A program made the position numbers and the translations under genes. Below the pieces are notes generated by a model. The model had not been told where the DNA came from and did not search any database. It saw only the letters and a list, made by a program, of their open reading frames with translations. 64,000 nucleotides of DNA from Rhizobium sp. SG_E_25_P2 (GTDB lineage Bacteria; Pseudomonadota; Alphaproteobacteria; Rhizobiales; Rhizobiaceae), in the NCBI RefSeq assembly GCF_029892285.1, contig NZ_JARXVM010000014.1:62001-126000 (forward strand), read 5' to 3'. Within the stretch, counting starts at the first letter, position 1. Every line of letters starts with the position of its first letter. Below are positions 46,806 through 54,972 of this stretch, piece after piece.

Positions 46806-47339
46806 TCACACCCCCCGCCGCCCCCTTGCCGCCGCCCGCGCCAGCATGGCGTTGATCTGCTGCTCCGAGCGGCGGAAGCTCGCGGCATCGGCCGCCTGCA
46901 CATTGAAGACGATCTGGGTTCCGCCGCCGGCGCCCGCCACGCCGAGGCGGCCGTCGGGGCCGCGGCTCAAAGGCAGGATGGCCTCGGCGCCGGCTTCGCC
47001 CATCAGGCCCAGCCCGTCGCCGGCGCCGAAATAAGTCGGGCCGTTGACGACGCCGCCTTTGGCGTAGGCGGTCGCGCCCGTCAGCGTCTGGGTCAGGCTG
47101 GAAACGCCCGAGGACAGCGCGCTTTGCAGCGGCGCGAGCCCGGCGTCGAGCGCGATCGACGAGAAGCGCGTGGCGATCGAGGCCAGCACCGCGTTCAGCC
47201 CGTCGCCTTCGAGCGTAGCGCCCTTGAGCGCATTGGTCAGCGCCGCCCCGAAGGCGCGCGAGCGCGCCTCAAGGCCATCGAGCGTGTCGGTCAGCGCACC
47301 GGCGAGATCGAGGCTCGCCTCCAGGTCATCCTCAGCCAT
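46806..47339 (-). CDS. GTA g11, tape measure protein
   Basis: A 177-residue tail-length protein. The central SALSSGVSSLTQTLTGATAY and the glycine-rich GGVVNGPTYFGAGDGLGLMG, then EAGAEAILPLSRGPDGRLGV, are the conserved end of phage lambda-type tail tape measure proteins and of GTA g11. It is short compared with phage tape measures, as is normal in GTA. It overlaps g10.1 by eight bases. Confidence 0.93.
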   Translation of the reverse strand: MAEDDLEASLDLAGALTDTLDGLEARSRAFGAALTNALKGATLEGDGLNAVLASIATRFSSIALDAGLAPLQSALSSGVSSLTQTLTGATAYAKGGVVNGPTYFGAGDGLGLMGEAGAEAILPLSRGPDGRLGVAGAGGGTQIVFNVQAADAASFRRSEQQINAMLARAAARGRRGV

Positions 47340-47520
47340 ACGGCCCTCCTTGTTCCACCCTCGCCGGCTCGTCCGGCCAGGCCGCCATCAGCGCGGCGAG
47401 ATCGCCGCGCCCGAGCGGGCTTCGTAGCGGCCCGCCCAGCAGCACGGTCAGTTCCCTCACTGTCATCGACCAGAAATCCCCTGGCGTGAGCCGCAGCCGG
47501 CCGAGCCCCGCTTCCATCAC
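47332..47520 (-). CDS. GTA g10.1 tail assembly chaperone
   Basis: A 62-residue rcc01693-family protein (TIGR02216). The conserved LRLTPGDFWSMTVRELTVLL is seen at residues 9-28. It overlaps g10 by four bases and g11 by eight. It corresponds to the short second reading frame of tail chaperones that bind the tape measure. Confidence 0.92.
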   Translation of the reverse strand: MMEAGLGRLRLTPGDFWSMTVRELTVLLGGPLRSPLGRGDLAALMAAWPDEPARVEQGGPYG

Positions 47521-47918
47521 CTGCCGCCAGGGAAAGCCGACGCCGGGCTCGGCCCGCCCCGCGCCGGCGGCTGAAAAGGGCGCGTCGCCCCGTTCGCCTC
47601 CTCCGTCAGAAAGGCCGAGGCCAGCAGTTCCGCCGTCAGCCGCACCGCGCCTTCAAGCCCGCCCTCGATGCTGAGATCGGCCAGATCCTCATCATCGAGC
47701 CGGTTGCCGCCGCCGCGCAGGCCGGCCGCGAGGATCGTCATGACGTCGCGCGCCGACAGCCTGCCGCCCGAAAAACGCCCGGCGAGATCGGCGATATTGT
47801 CGACGCCGAAAGCGGTTTCGAGTTCGGCGATGGCGCCGAGCGTCAGGCAGAGAATGCGGCGCTCGCCATCGATCACCGCCTCCACCTCGCCGCGCCGCCG
47901 GTTGGCCCGGCCGCTCAC
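47517..47918 (-). CDS. GTA g10 tail assembly protein
   Basis: A 133-residue gene transfer agent family protein (GTA-gp10). The N-terminus (ANRRRGEVEAVIDGERRILC then LTLGAIAELETAFG) and the middle (RDVMTILAAGLRGGGN) match the family. It overlaps g9 and g10.1 by four bases each, as is standard in RcGTA-type clusters. A role as tail chaperone is accepted for the family. Confidence 0.93.
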   Translation of the reverse strand: MSGRANRRRGEVEAVIDGERRILCLTLGAIAELETAFGVDNIADLAGRFSGGRLSARDVMTILAAGLRGGGNRLDDEDLADLSIEGGLEGAVRLTAELLASAFLTEEANGATRPFQPPARGGPSPASAFPGGR

Positions 47919-48325
47919 GCCAGCGCTCCAAAACTCAATTGACCCGCCGATTCCAATGCGAGATCGAACAGCACCTCGCCGTCGAACTGGCCGTAATAAT
48001 CGAGCGCGGTGATCTGGAACGGCCCGGTCACCTGGCCGAAATCGGGAATGACGATCCGCCAGTCGAGCACGCTGCCGGCGAAGAAGGCGGTGCGCACGGT
48101 CGCATCCGACGCCTGATCCTTGAAGATGCCGGAGCCGGACACAGCCGCCTTCTTCACCCCGCCGCCGTCGAGCAATTCGCGCCAGCGTCCGGCGCTTTCG
48201 GCGTCGGTGGCGTCGATAGCAGCCGCATTGAAGGCGATGCGGCGCGAGCGCAGCCCCGCCACCGTCTCATAACTTTCGCCATTGTGGATCTTGAGCAGCA
48301 GATCCTTGCCGCGCTGGGCTGTCAT
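47915..48325 (-). CDS. GTA g9 major tail tube protein (TP901-1 family)
   Basis: A 136-residue major tail protein. The family pattern AQRGKDLLLKIHNG at the start, SRRIAFNAAAIDATDAESAG and the C-terminal ITALDYYGQFDGEVLFDLAL are all present. It forms the tail tube. Upstream, an MFS gene and a GNAT/DUF1778 pair separate it from g8. Confidence 0.95.
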   Translation of the reverse strand: MTAQRGKDLLLKIHNGESYETVAGLRSRRIAFNAAAIDATDAESAGRWRELLDGGGVKKAAVSGSGIFKDQASDATVRTAFFAGSVLDWRIVIPDFGQVTGPFQITALDYYGQFDGEVLFDLALESAGQLSFGALA

Positions 48326-48421
48326 GCGCCTGTCCTTTCTTGCTGAGATAATCGATGGCGCCCTCGCCTTGCGGCGGCGGGCGGCGGCGCCTATGCTGGC
48401 GCCGCATTCAAAGAGATTTTC

Positions 48422-49609
48422 ATGACGTCGCCATCCGCCGCCCGCTTTCGCCTTCTCGCGCCCCTGGCGCTCTGCCAGATCATCGGCTGGGGAACGACCT
48501 TCGACATGCCCGGCGCGCTCGGCCGCATCATCGCCGCCGATCTCGGCTTTTCCAACGAAGCGGCCTTTGCCGGCTTGAGCGTGATGATGATCGTCTCGGG
48601 CCTTGCCGGCCCCTGGGCCGGCCGGCTTTTGAAGGCGCGCGGCGCCCGCTTCTGCCTGATCACAGGCGCCTGCACCATGAGCGCGGGCCTCACAATCATC
48701 GCCGCCGCGCAGGGCCTTTTTCTCTATGGGCTCGGCTGGCTGGTGGTAGGGCTGGGCGCGGCGCTAGGTCTCTCGGCCTCCGCCCACACCGCCGTGGTCG
48801 AGCGCGAAGGCCTCCGCGCCAAGGCGTCGATCTCACTGATGATGATCGTCACCGGCCTGTCGGCGGCGCTGTTCTGGCCGCTGCTCAGTCTCGTCAATGC
48901 CAGCTTCGGCTGGCGGATCGCGGTGCTGATGGGCGCGGCCCTGCAGATCGGCCTCTGCGTTCCGCTCTATCTGCTCGCGCTTCCCGATGCGCCGCCACAG
49001 CCACCTCAGGAAACGCAATCACCCACATCGGCGCCTGCCGAGACCGCCAAAGCCGGGCGCAACACGTTTCTGCTGCTCGCCGCCGTCTCCACGCTGTTCA
49101 CGCTGGTCACCTTCGGCCTGTCGCCGATCCTGATCGCGCTGTTGACCGCCAGCGGCGCGGCCCCGGCGCTCGCGCTCAGCCTCGCCTCGTTCCGCTCGGC
49201 GCTCGGCGTCACCGCCCGGCTCGGCGATATCCTCTTGGGCAGGCTCAGCACGCCGCCGCGCGCCATGGCCGGCGCCTGCCTGCTGCTACTGCTGGCCTTC
49301 GCAGCGCTGGCCTTCGGCGCGCCGTCGCTTGCAGCGCTCATCCTGTTCATCGGCCTTTACGGCTTCGGCTCCGGCGTCGGCACGGTGGCCCGCACCGTCC
49401 TGCCGCTCAGCCATTTCTCGGCCAGCGATTTCGGGCTGATGTCCAGCCGCATCGCGCTGCCGCAAAACATCGCCACCGCCTTCGCCCCGGTCGCCATGAC
49501 CGCGCTTCTCGATCGCGCCGGCCCCATGGCCGCATTGTCGGCGGCGGCGCTGCTCACTCTGGCCGCGCTCGCCTGCCTCTGGGGACTGCAGAGAGGGAGG
49601 CGCTCATGA
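48422..49609 (+). CDS. MFS transporter (cargo in the GTA locus)
   Basis: A 395-residue membrane protein with twelve helices. The first loop (IIGWGTTFDMPGALGRIIAA) and the FGFGSGVGTVART-like segment near residue 320 place it in the MFS_1 branch without an assigned substrate. It lies on the plus strand between g9 and g8, so it is read against the GTA operon. It converges on the GNAT toxin gene, with which it overlaps by six bases. Confidence 0.88.
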   Translation: MTSPSAARFRLLAPLALCQIIGWGTTFDMPGALGRIIAADLGFSNEAAFAGLSVMMIVSGLAGPWAGRLLKARGARFCLITGACTMSAGLTIIAAAQGLFLYGLGWLVVGLGAALGLSASAHTAVVEREGLRAKASISLMMIVTGLSAALFWPLLSLVNASFGWRIAVLMGAALQIGLCVPLYLLALPDAPPQPPQETQSPTSAPAETAKAGRNTFLLLAAVSTLFTLVTFGLSPILIALLTASGAAPALALSLASFRSALGVTARLGDILLGRLSTPPRAMAGACLLLLLAFAALAFGAPSLAALILFIGLYGFGSGVGTVARTVLPLSHFSASDFGLMSSRIALPQNIATAFAPVAMTALLDRAGPMAALSAAALLTLAALACLWGLQRGRRS

Positions 49610-50116
49610 CTCCCGGTCAAGCGCCGCGATCAGGTCACGCATGGGCAGGATCAGCGCCCGGTCGAGCCCCCTAACCTTGCGAAAGCCCCATCTCAGGTAA
49701 AATGCTTCGGCAGCCTCATCGAGAGCATGCACCAGCACCGCCCGCGCGCCAACGTGATCGGCGGCAAGCGCCGCCACCGTCAGGGCATGAGCCATCATGG
49801 CCCCGCCCAGCCCCTGGCCCTGGCATCGCTGATCGACGGCCAGACGCCCGAGCACGATCACCGGGATCAATCGCGGCGCGCCATGGCCGCCGATCGCCCT
49901 GTCCACACTCGCCCGCTCGATATCTCCGGCGGCCAGCGAACAATAGGCGACGACGCGCTCTCGCTCGTCGGCGATCACATAGGTGCGGGCAAAGCCTTCG
50001 CTCTCGCTGGCCAGCCCCAATTTTTGCAGATAGTCATCCAGCGACGGCTGCCCGCAGTGAAACTCGGCGACCTGATGGCGCGCAGACAGTTTCGTCGGGC
50101 GCCGATAGAGCGTCAA
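49604..50116 (-). CDS. GNAT-type toxin (TacT/AtaT-like)
   Basis: A 170-residue GNAT toxin. The acetyl-CoA-binding motif VLGRLAVDQRCQGQGLGGAM is complete and the C-terminal EAFYLRWGFRKV is typical. The N-terminal HQVAEFHCGQPSLDDYL is shared with the TacT and AtaT toxins, which acetylate charged tRNA. It overlaps the upstream DUF1778 antitoxin gene by four bases, giving a well-known module. Confidence 0.94.
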   Translation of the reverse strand: MTLYRRPTKLSARHQVAEFHCGQPSLDDYLQKLGLASESEGFARTYVIADERERVVAYCSLAAGDIERASVDRAIGGHGAPRLIPVIVLGRLAVDQRCQGQGLGGAMMAHALTVAALAADHVGARAVLVHALDEAAEAFYLRWGFRKVRGLDRALILPMRDLIAALDRES

Positions 50117-50388
50117 TCAAGCCACTCCCGCGTCCGGCGCATCAGACGCTTGAGCCCGTCATTCATCCTTGCGGGTTCGGCCAGAAGCGCGTCGATCTCG
50201 TCGAACACCTCGTCCGATAGCGTCAGCCGCGTCCGCTCCATCAACGCCTGTTCGGCCGCCGCCTGCGCAACTTCGGTCACGAAGGCGGTCATCGTCTTGC
50301 CCTTCAGCGCCGCCGCCTGCTGAATGGTCTTCAGCGCCGAAGCCTCCATGCGAAATGTCACCGTCTCGGTCTTGCGGATCGCGCCCAT
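50113..50388 (-). CDS. DUF1778 antitoxin (TacA-like)
   Basis: A 91-residue ribbon-helix-helix antitoxin. Start at 50388, where AGGAG precedes the ATG. The N-terminal strand TETVTFRMEASALKTIQQAA is followed by the family segment ALKGKTMTAFVTEVAQAAAE, and RLTLSDEVFDEIDALLAEP forms the C-terminal toxin-binding part. The palindrome TGTCATGACA lies 40 bases upstream. Confidence 0.93.
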   Translation of the reverse strand: MGAIRKTETVTFRMEASALKTIQQAAALKGKTMTAFVTEVAQAAAEQALMERTRLTLSDEVFDEIDALLAEPARMNDGLKRLMRRTREWLD

Positions 50389-50427
50389 CGAAAAGCTCCT
50401 GCTCATCAGGGCAAAAACCAACCATGG

Positions 50428-50437
50428 TGTCATGACA
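50428..50437. promoter_or_regulatory. Palindrome upstream of the DUF1778 antitoxin
   Basis: TGTCATGACA, a perfect ten-base palindrome, lies next to a TTGACA-like sequence (minus strand, 50444-50439) at the end of g8. It is a candidate site for autoregulation by the antitoxin; no clear -10 box was found. Confidence 0.4.
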
Positions 50438-50837
50438 TTGTCAATACACTCACCACCGCCCTGACCCCGAGCTCGACCAGAACAGCCCCGCTCCCCTCCT
50501 TTCGCCGTGCGGCGGATGTCCGGAGCGCCAGCCGCGCCAGCCCGCCGCTCTCGAGCGCCAGATCGGCGCCGTCGAGCGCCCGGGCTGCGCAGGCGGCGAT
50601 TGCCTGCGCCTCGGCCCGTCCCATCGCCCGCGACCAGGCCTCGAAGCTCAGCAGATGCTCCTCCACCCCCTCGGCCAGCACTTTCGCCTCGCTTTTCGAC
50701 AGCAGCAGATAGGGCATGGCGCGCGCGCTGCGGTGATGGTCGAACACGCCGTCGGCGCCCACCAGCGCCATGAGTTCAGCGTCGGCGGTGAGCCTCGCGA
50801 AAACAGTCTTTTGCAGAGCATTCAGGAGCGCGCTCAT
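50430..50837 (-). CDS. GTA g8 tail terminator (DUF3168)
   Basis: A 135-residue DUF3168 protein, matching the tail terminator of gene transfer agents. LQKTVFARLTADAELMAL and VFDHHRSARAMPYLLLSKSE are the conserved N-terminal strands, with FEAWSRAMGRAEAQ in the middle. It overlaps g7 by four bases. Length is as expected. Confidence 0.93.
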   Translation of the reverse strand: MSALLNALQKTVFARLTADAELMALVGADGVFDHHRSARAMPYLLLSKSEAKVLAEGVEEHLLSFEAWSRAMGRAEAQAIAACAARALDGADLALESGGLARLALRTSAARRKEGSGAVLVELGVRAVVSVLTMS

Positions 50838-51169
50838 GTCTCGCCCTCCGTCACGCGGCAGACCAGAAAGCGGCCCGTCTCGTCGGGATCATGCAGCGTG
50901 CGGATCACGAACAGCCGTCCGCCCTTGCGAAAGCGCATGCCGGGTTGGACGACGCCGCTCCAGCGGATCCAGATGCGATGGGTGATCGTCTGGCGCTCGA
51001 CGCCGCCGGTTTCCGCCACCGTATCGGCCACCGGCTCGATCCTCGCCCAAAGGCTGGCCGCAACGGCGTGACTCCGCGTCACCCCGCCCTGCCCGTCCGG
51101 CGTTTCCACTGGTGACTCCAGGTCAAGCCGCGCCGTCAACTGGCCCGCATCGAAAAATCGCGTCAGCAT
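50834..51169 (-). CDS. GTA g7 head-closure (stopper) protein
   Basis: A 111-residue phage SPP1-type head-tail adaptor. The core ITHRIWIRWSGVVQPGMRF and RKGGRLFVIRTLHDPDETGR is the family signature. It begins one base after the end of g6 and overlaps g8 by four bases. Confidence 0.93.
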   Translation of the reverse strand: MLTRFFDAGQLTARLDLESPVETPDGQGGVTRSHAVAASLWARIEPVADTVAETGGVERQTITHRIWIRWSGVVQPGMRFRKGGRLFVIRTLHDPDETGRFLVCRVTEGET

Positions 51170-51170
51170 G

Positions 51171-51740
51171 TCAGAGCCTCATCATCCGATAGGGCGCGAT
51201 CAATCGGTCGTAACCATCAGGCACGCCCGCCGGCTGCATTTCAGTGGAAACGACGGCGCGAAAGCCGTGCATCAGCGCCACATGCGTCAGCATCGCCCGT
51301 TTCAGCGTGTCGGGAATATCCGCGCCGGTGTCGCCGAAGCCGGCGGTGAAATCCACCTCGACGCCGTTCATCGCGCCCCGCGTCTCCGGCCGCCGCTTCA
51401 GCCACAGCCGCGCCGGCCGCGCCTCTCCGTCGAGCACATGCCCAGTGAGATCGGCGAGCCCCTCGGCGCCGTCGGCGTCGAAGATCCTGACCGCGTCCAC
51501 GGCCGTCACCGGTCCGCGCGCAATCTCGATCGGTCCTGTCAGCGGCCAGCGGTCGAGATAAAGCCGCATCGGCCGGCGGATCAGCGCAAGCCCGCTCACC
51601 TGTTCGAGATGTTCGCGCGCGGTCACGATCAGGCTCGCGATCAGCCCGTCCTCGTCGGCATGGTCGATCTTCAGATGCGTCTTGGCCTGGGCGAGCGTCA
51701 GCGGCTCGGCGCCGGGCGGCGCGAGGTTGATGATGGTCAT
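51171..51740 (-). CDS. GTA g6 head-tail connector (adaptor)
   Basis: A 189-residue head-tail connector (phage gp6-like). The N-terminal GAEPLTLAQAKTHLKIDHAD, then EDGLIASLIVTAREHLEQ, is typical; the C-terminal half carries VDFTAGFGDTGADIPDTLKR. It binds the portal ring. Between it and the capsid gene lies copy A of a palindromic intergenic repeat. Confidence 0.94.
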   Translation of the reverse strand: MTIINLAPPGAEPLTLAQAKTHLKIDHADEDGLIASLIVTAREHLEQVSGLALIRRPMRLYLDRWPLTGPIEIARGPVTAVDAVRIFDADGAEGLADLTGHVLDGEARPARLWLKRRPETRGAMNGVEVDFTAGFGDTGADIPDTLKRAMLTHVALMHGFRAVVSTEMQPAGVPDGYDRLIAPYRMMRL

Positions 51741-51798
51741 GGGAGGTCCTTGGAAAGGGAGAATGTCTGGGTAGCGAGGTGAGACAAAGCTGTGCTCC

Positions 51799-51928
51799 GC
51801 CCCTCATCCCCCTGCCGGGACCTTCTCCCCGCGCCGGCGGGGAGAAGGAGGATGGAGCGCCGACATTGCCACAATCGCCCTTCTCCCCGCTCGCGCGGGG
51901 AGAAGGTGGCGGCAGCCGGATGAGGGGC
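51799..51928. repeat. Rhizobiales-type palindromic intergenic repeat (RIME-like), copy A
   Basis: About 130 bases with inverted ends (GCCCCTCATCCCCCTGCCGG and the partly degenerate GCAGCCGGATGAGGGGC) and two internal hairpins of the form CCTTCTCCCCG...CGGGGAGAAGG. This is the layout of the mosaic intergenic elements common in Rhizobiales genomes. It lies immediately downstream of the capsid gene. Confidence 0.82.
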
Positions 51929-51985
51929 TGTGCACGCCGTCAGCGGAAAGAGCCGCGCGTAGCGGCGCCAAAGAGTGGCGCCGGC

Positions 51986-53245
51986 TCAGCTCGCCGAAAA
52001 CTTCACCAGCTTGATCGCCTCGAAATTCTGCACGCCGCCGCCCACCCGCTTGGTGGTGTAGAACAGCACATAGGGTTTGGCCGAATAGGGATCGCGCAGC
52101 ACCCGCACGCCGAGACGGTCGACGACCAGATAGCCGGCGCGGAAATCGCCGATGGCGATCGCCAGCGCATTGGCCGCAATGTCGGGCATATGCTCGGCCT
52201 CCGCCACCGGGAAGCCCATCAGCGAGGCCGGCTCGCCCACCGCCGCCGGCGGGCGCCAGAGATAATTGCCGTCGGCGTCCTTGAATTTGCGGATCGCCGC
52301 CTGGGTCGTACGGTTCATCAGATAGGTGGCGTTCTGGCGATGGCCGGCCTTCAGCGCATAGGCCGCGTCGATCAGCACATCGGCCGGGCCGGCGGAGGAG
52401 AAGGCGCCTACCGCGCCGGTGGCGACATAGCCGAGATTGCCCCAGCTCCAGCCCGCATTGGCGACCGACGTGTAGGCGAGCACGCCCTTGGGCTTGGAGA
52501 CGCCGTTGCCGGTCACGAAGGCGGCGCTTTCCTGTTCGGCAAAGGCGATTTCCACTTCGGACGCGATCCAGTTTTCGATGTCGACGGCGGCGTCGTCGAG
52601 CAGGGTCTGGGTGGCCGCCGGCATGGCGTAGAGCTCCATCGTCTCGAAGGAGAGTTCGGTCAGCGCGGCCGCCGCCGTCTCCGTCCGCGCCGCCGTCTCC
52701 GCCGCCCAACCGGTGGTCATGCCCGAGGTCGAGAACGGCTTTTTCAGCACATGGGTGGAGACCTGCCGCACCGTGGCCAGCGCCCGGATCGGCGAGACCA
52801 CAGCCAGCCGGCGGCCGATCTCGCCATCGGTCTCCTCGGGCACGAGATAGCCGCCATCGGCATTCGATCCCGCCGACATCGCCTTCTGTTCCAGCGACCG
52901 CAGTCCCGCCTCGTCGCCGCGACGGATATAGGCCTCAAACGCGCTCTTATGCTCGCCGCGCTCAGCCCCGTCGCGCCCGCCCGAAAGACGCGGCCGCGCC
53001 TGTTTCAGCGTCAGCTGGTCGAGCATGGATTTCTGCTCGTCGACGGCCTTGTTGATGCGCTCCACCTTGTCGCGGGTCACGACATCGGCGCTCAGCTTGC
53101 GCTCGATCTCGTCGAGCCTGACATCATTGGCCTCCTTGAAGGCGTCGAACGCATGCATGAAGCCGTCAAAGGCATCCGCAATCGCATCCGGCGCCGCCTT
53201 GATCTCGGGCGCCGTCATTTTGGGCGCTGTCTGGGCATGGGTCAT
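51986..53245 (-). CDS. GTA g5 major capsid protein (HK97 fold)
   Basis: A 419-residue HK97-type capsid protein. The N-terminal coiled-coil region (ADAFDGFMHAFDAFKEANDV) is the scaffold-like delta domain removed by the prohead protease. The mature part starts around the YIRRGDEAG segment and includes SDGGYLVPEET-like (NADGGYLVPEETDGE) and LRDPYSAKPYVLFYTTKRVG at the end. The start at 53245 has the ribosome-binding site AAAGGACTT. It is flanked on both sides by RIME-like repeats. Confidence 0.95.
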   Translation of the reverse strand: MTHAQTAPKMTAPEIKAAPDAIADAFDGFMHAFDAFKEANDVRLDEIERKLSADVVTRDKVERINKAVDEQKSMLDQLTLKQARPRLSGGRDGAERGEHKSAFEAYIRRGDEAGLRSLEQKAMSAGSNADGGYLVPEETDGEIGRRLAVVSPIRALATVRQVSTHVLKKPFSTSGMTTGWAAETAARTETAAAALTELSFETMELYAMPAATQTLLDDAAVDIENWIASEVEIAFAEQESAAFVTGNGVSKPKGVLAYTSVANAGWSWGNLGYVATGAVGAFSSAGPADVLIDAAYALKAGHRQNATYLMNRTTQAAIRKFKDADGNYLWRPPAAVGEPASLMGFPVAEAEHMPDIAANALAIAIGDFRAGYLVVDRLGVRVLRDPYSAKPYVLFYTTKRVGGGVQNFEAIKLVKFSAS

Positions 53246-53470
53246 TCCAAGTCCTTTCCATGAAAAAAGGGCCCCGAAGGCCCCTTGGTGAAGATGAATT
53301 TGAGAATGGGGTTCGCGGGCGGGGGGCCACACCCCTCTCTTCCGTCATCCTCGGCCTTGTACCGAGGATCTGAGCCATCGAACAAAATCAAGACGTTGCA
53401 GATGCGCGGGACAGGCCCGATCATGACGGCGGCGGCAAATATGGCCTTTCCACGGGCAACGGCCTGCACA

Positions 53471-53598
53471 GCCCCTCATCCCCCTGCCGGGACCTTCTCC
53501 CCGTAGAACGGGGAGAAGGAGGATGTGGCAAGGACGGCGCTCCATCGCCCTTCTCCCCGCAGGCGCGGGGAGAAGGTCCCGGCAGGGGGATGAGGGGC
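53471..53598. repeat. Rhizobiales-type palindromic intergenic repeat (RIME-like), copy B
   Basis: 128 bases. The outer arms are near perfect: GCCCCTCATCCCCCTGCCGG at the left pairs with CCGGCAGGGGGATGAGGGGC at the right; inner hairpins repeat CTTCTCCCCG/CGGGGAGAAG. It lies upstream of the capsid gene, in a 385-base gap (53246-53630) with no other feature. Confidence 0.85.
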
Positions 53599-53630
53599 CG
53601 TGCACGACGCGTCAACGCGATCTCAAGAAC

Positions 53631-53966
53631 CTAGCTCAGCGCCTCGATCCCCTTGCGCCGGATGAGATCGAGCAGCACCAGCACCGGCCCGGACGGCGTC
53701 TTTACGCCGCGTTCGAGCTGCGACACATAGCCGGCGCTGACATTGAGCCGCCGCGCAAACACCGCCTGGCTGAGCCGCGCCTTCTCGCGCATCGCCCGGA
53801 TGTCGGGTCCGGAGGGAATATCGATGCGGATCTCCCGCTCCTCCTCCGGCAGATGGCGCAGCGTGATCTGCGCCAGCGTCTCGTCGTCGATGATCCCGCC
53901 GCGGTGAAAATCCGGGGCGGTTTCCAGAATGGCCTCGCGCAGTCGCCTTCTCTCGTCGTTACGCAT
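53631..53966 (-). CDS. HigA/NadS-type XRE antitoxin
   Basis: A 111-residue antitoxin from an ATG at 53966 with AAGGAG upstream. The C-terminal helix-turn-helix (SQAVFARRLNVSAGYVSQLE) matches the XRE antitoxins (NadS type) that pair with RelE/HigB toxins, and IDIPSGPDIRAMREKARLSQ precedes it. It overlaps the end of the frameshifted toxin frame by eight bases. Intact. Confidence 0.9.
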   Translation of the reverse strand: MRNDERRRLREAILETAPDFHRGGIIDDETLAQITLRHLPEEEREIRIDIPSGPDIRAMREKARLSQAVFARRLNVSAGYVSQLERGVKTPSGPVLVLLDLIRRKGIEALS

Positions 53967-54329
53967 GATCGATCTCCTTGAGGCGTTCTTCCGCCACCGC
54001 GCATTCAAGCCCAGCCGCATCCAGCGCCAGCAGGTTGCGGGCGAGGTCGCGAAGGGTCTCCAGCTCATCCACCCCGATATTGCCCCGATCGCTCTTCTCA
54101 AAGCCATACACAAACACCGCCCGGTCGCCGCGCCGGATGGCGATCAGCGTCGGTAACCGCCAGAGCGCCCCTGACCGACCCGTCCGACCCGTTGCTTGAT
54201 CACACCGCCGCCGAGATCGGCGTCAACAAGCCCGCGTTCGGCGCGGGTGATCGCCTCGATCAGCGCCGCCTCCGCAATCCCGGCGCGCCGAACGAATTTC
54301 GCCATCCACCGGGTCATGAAGACGCGCAT
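53959..54329 (-). pseudogene. RelE/HigB-type toxin with a one-base frameshift
   Basis: From ATG 54329 the frame gives a normal RelE-family start (FMTRWMAKFVRRAGIAEAAL, then RGLVDADLGGGVIKQRVGR), but stops at 54144 after GRSGGYRR. In the shifted frame the rest is intact (TLIAIRRGDRAVFVYGFEKS, then RGNIGVDELETLRDLARNLL) and runs to a TAA at 53959. The total span is one base short of a multiple of three, so a single base was lost near 54149-54153. The antitoxin that follows is intact. The toxin is probably inactive unless this is a read error. Confidence 0.85.
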
Positions 54330-54359
54330 GCCGACCTCCGCCGATTGGCAAACTATAGT

Positions 54360-54902
54360 TCATTGTGCGAGTGTTTCAAGCCGCCGCGTCGCCGCGCGAA
54401 TGCGTCCGGCAAGCCCCAGCGCCTTGACCGCACTCACCCGCGCGCCCGGCAGCATGGGAAAGGTGACGATCGAAATCTCCCAGAGATCCGCCTCGAGGAT
54501 CCGCCGCACGCCGCTTTTCGCATCCGCTTTGGCCCGCACCGTCTCGAAACCGATCGACAGCCCGTCGAGCGCTTTTGCGCGCATCAATTCGCGCACCTCC
54601 CGCGCCCGCGCCACGCCGTCCGACAACAATCCCTCGACATAAAGCCCGCGCGCATCCTCCCGGATCGTCCGCCACACGCCGATCGGCTCGGCCGGATCAT
54701 GCTGATAGAGCATCCGCACACCGTCGGCACCGCGCCGCGCCAGCGATTTCAGAAACGCCCCGCGCTCGACGCTGTCGCGGCCGAGATCCGTTTCGCCGAA
54801 CAGACTGGCGTAACCGGAAAACGCGCCGCCTGCGTCCAGCATCTTCAATTCGGGCAAAGCGAAGCGTCGCCCGGCGCGTCCGCCGATCGCGGTGCTGATC
54901 AT
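54360..54902 (-). CDS. GTA g4 prohead protease (HK97 family)
   Basis: A 180-residue capsid maturation protease starting at 54902 with AGGAG upstream; the frame is open to 55085, but the extension overlaps TumE. The conserved histidine (MLYQHDPAEPIGVW) and serine (LDGLSIGFET) of HK97 prohead proteases are present, and the ISIVTFPMLPGARV end is typical. It trims the N-terminus of the capsid protein encoded downstream. Confidence 0.93.
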   Translation of the reverse strand: MISTAIGGRAGRRFALPELKMLDAGGAFSGYASLFGETDLGRDSVERGAFLKSLARRGADGVRMLYQHDPAEPIGVWRTIREDARGLYVEGLLSDGVARAREVRELMRAKALDGLSIGFETVRAKADAKSGVRRILEADLWEISIVTFPMLPGARVSAVKALGLAGRIRAATRRLETLAQ

Positions 54903-54937
54903 GACAAACTCCTGGATTGTGGGAGGGGAGCGCCGAA

Positions 54938-54966
54938 TTGACAGCCCCCGAAGCCTATGGTGGAAT
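54938..54966 (+). promoter_or_regulatory. Candidate promoter of tumE-tumA
   Basis: TTGACA at 54938-54943 is followed after 17 bases by TGGAAT at 54961-54966, a partial match to the -10 consensus, and then by the TumE start. It lies on the opposite strand to the protease gene start. Confidence 0.4.
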
Positions 54967-54972
54967 ATTGGA

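Noticed and set aside
53471-53598. Repeated CTTCTCCCCG units considered as a CRISPR array
   Set aside because: The repeats are inverted, few, and without regular spacers; the layout fits palindromic intergenic elements.
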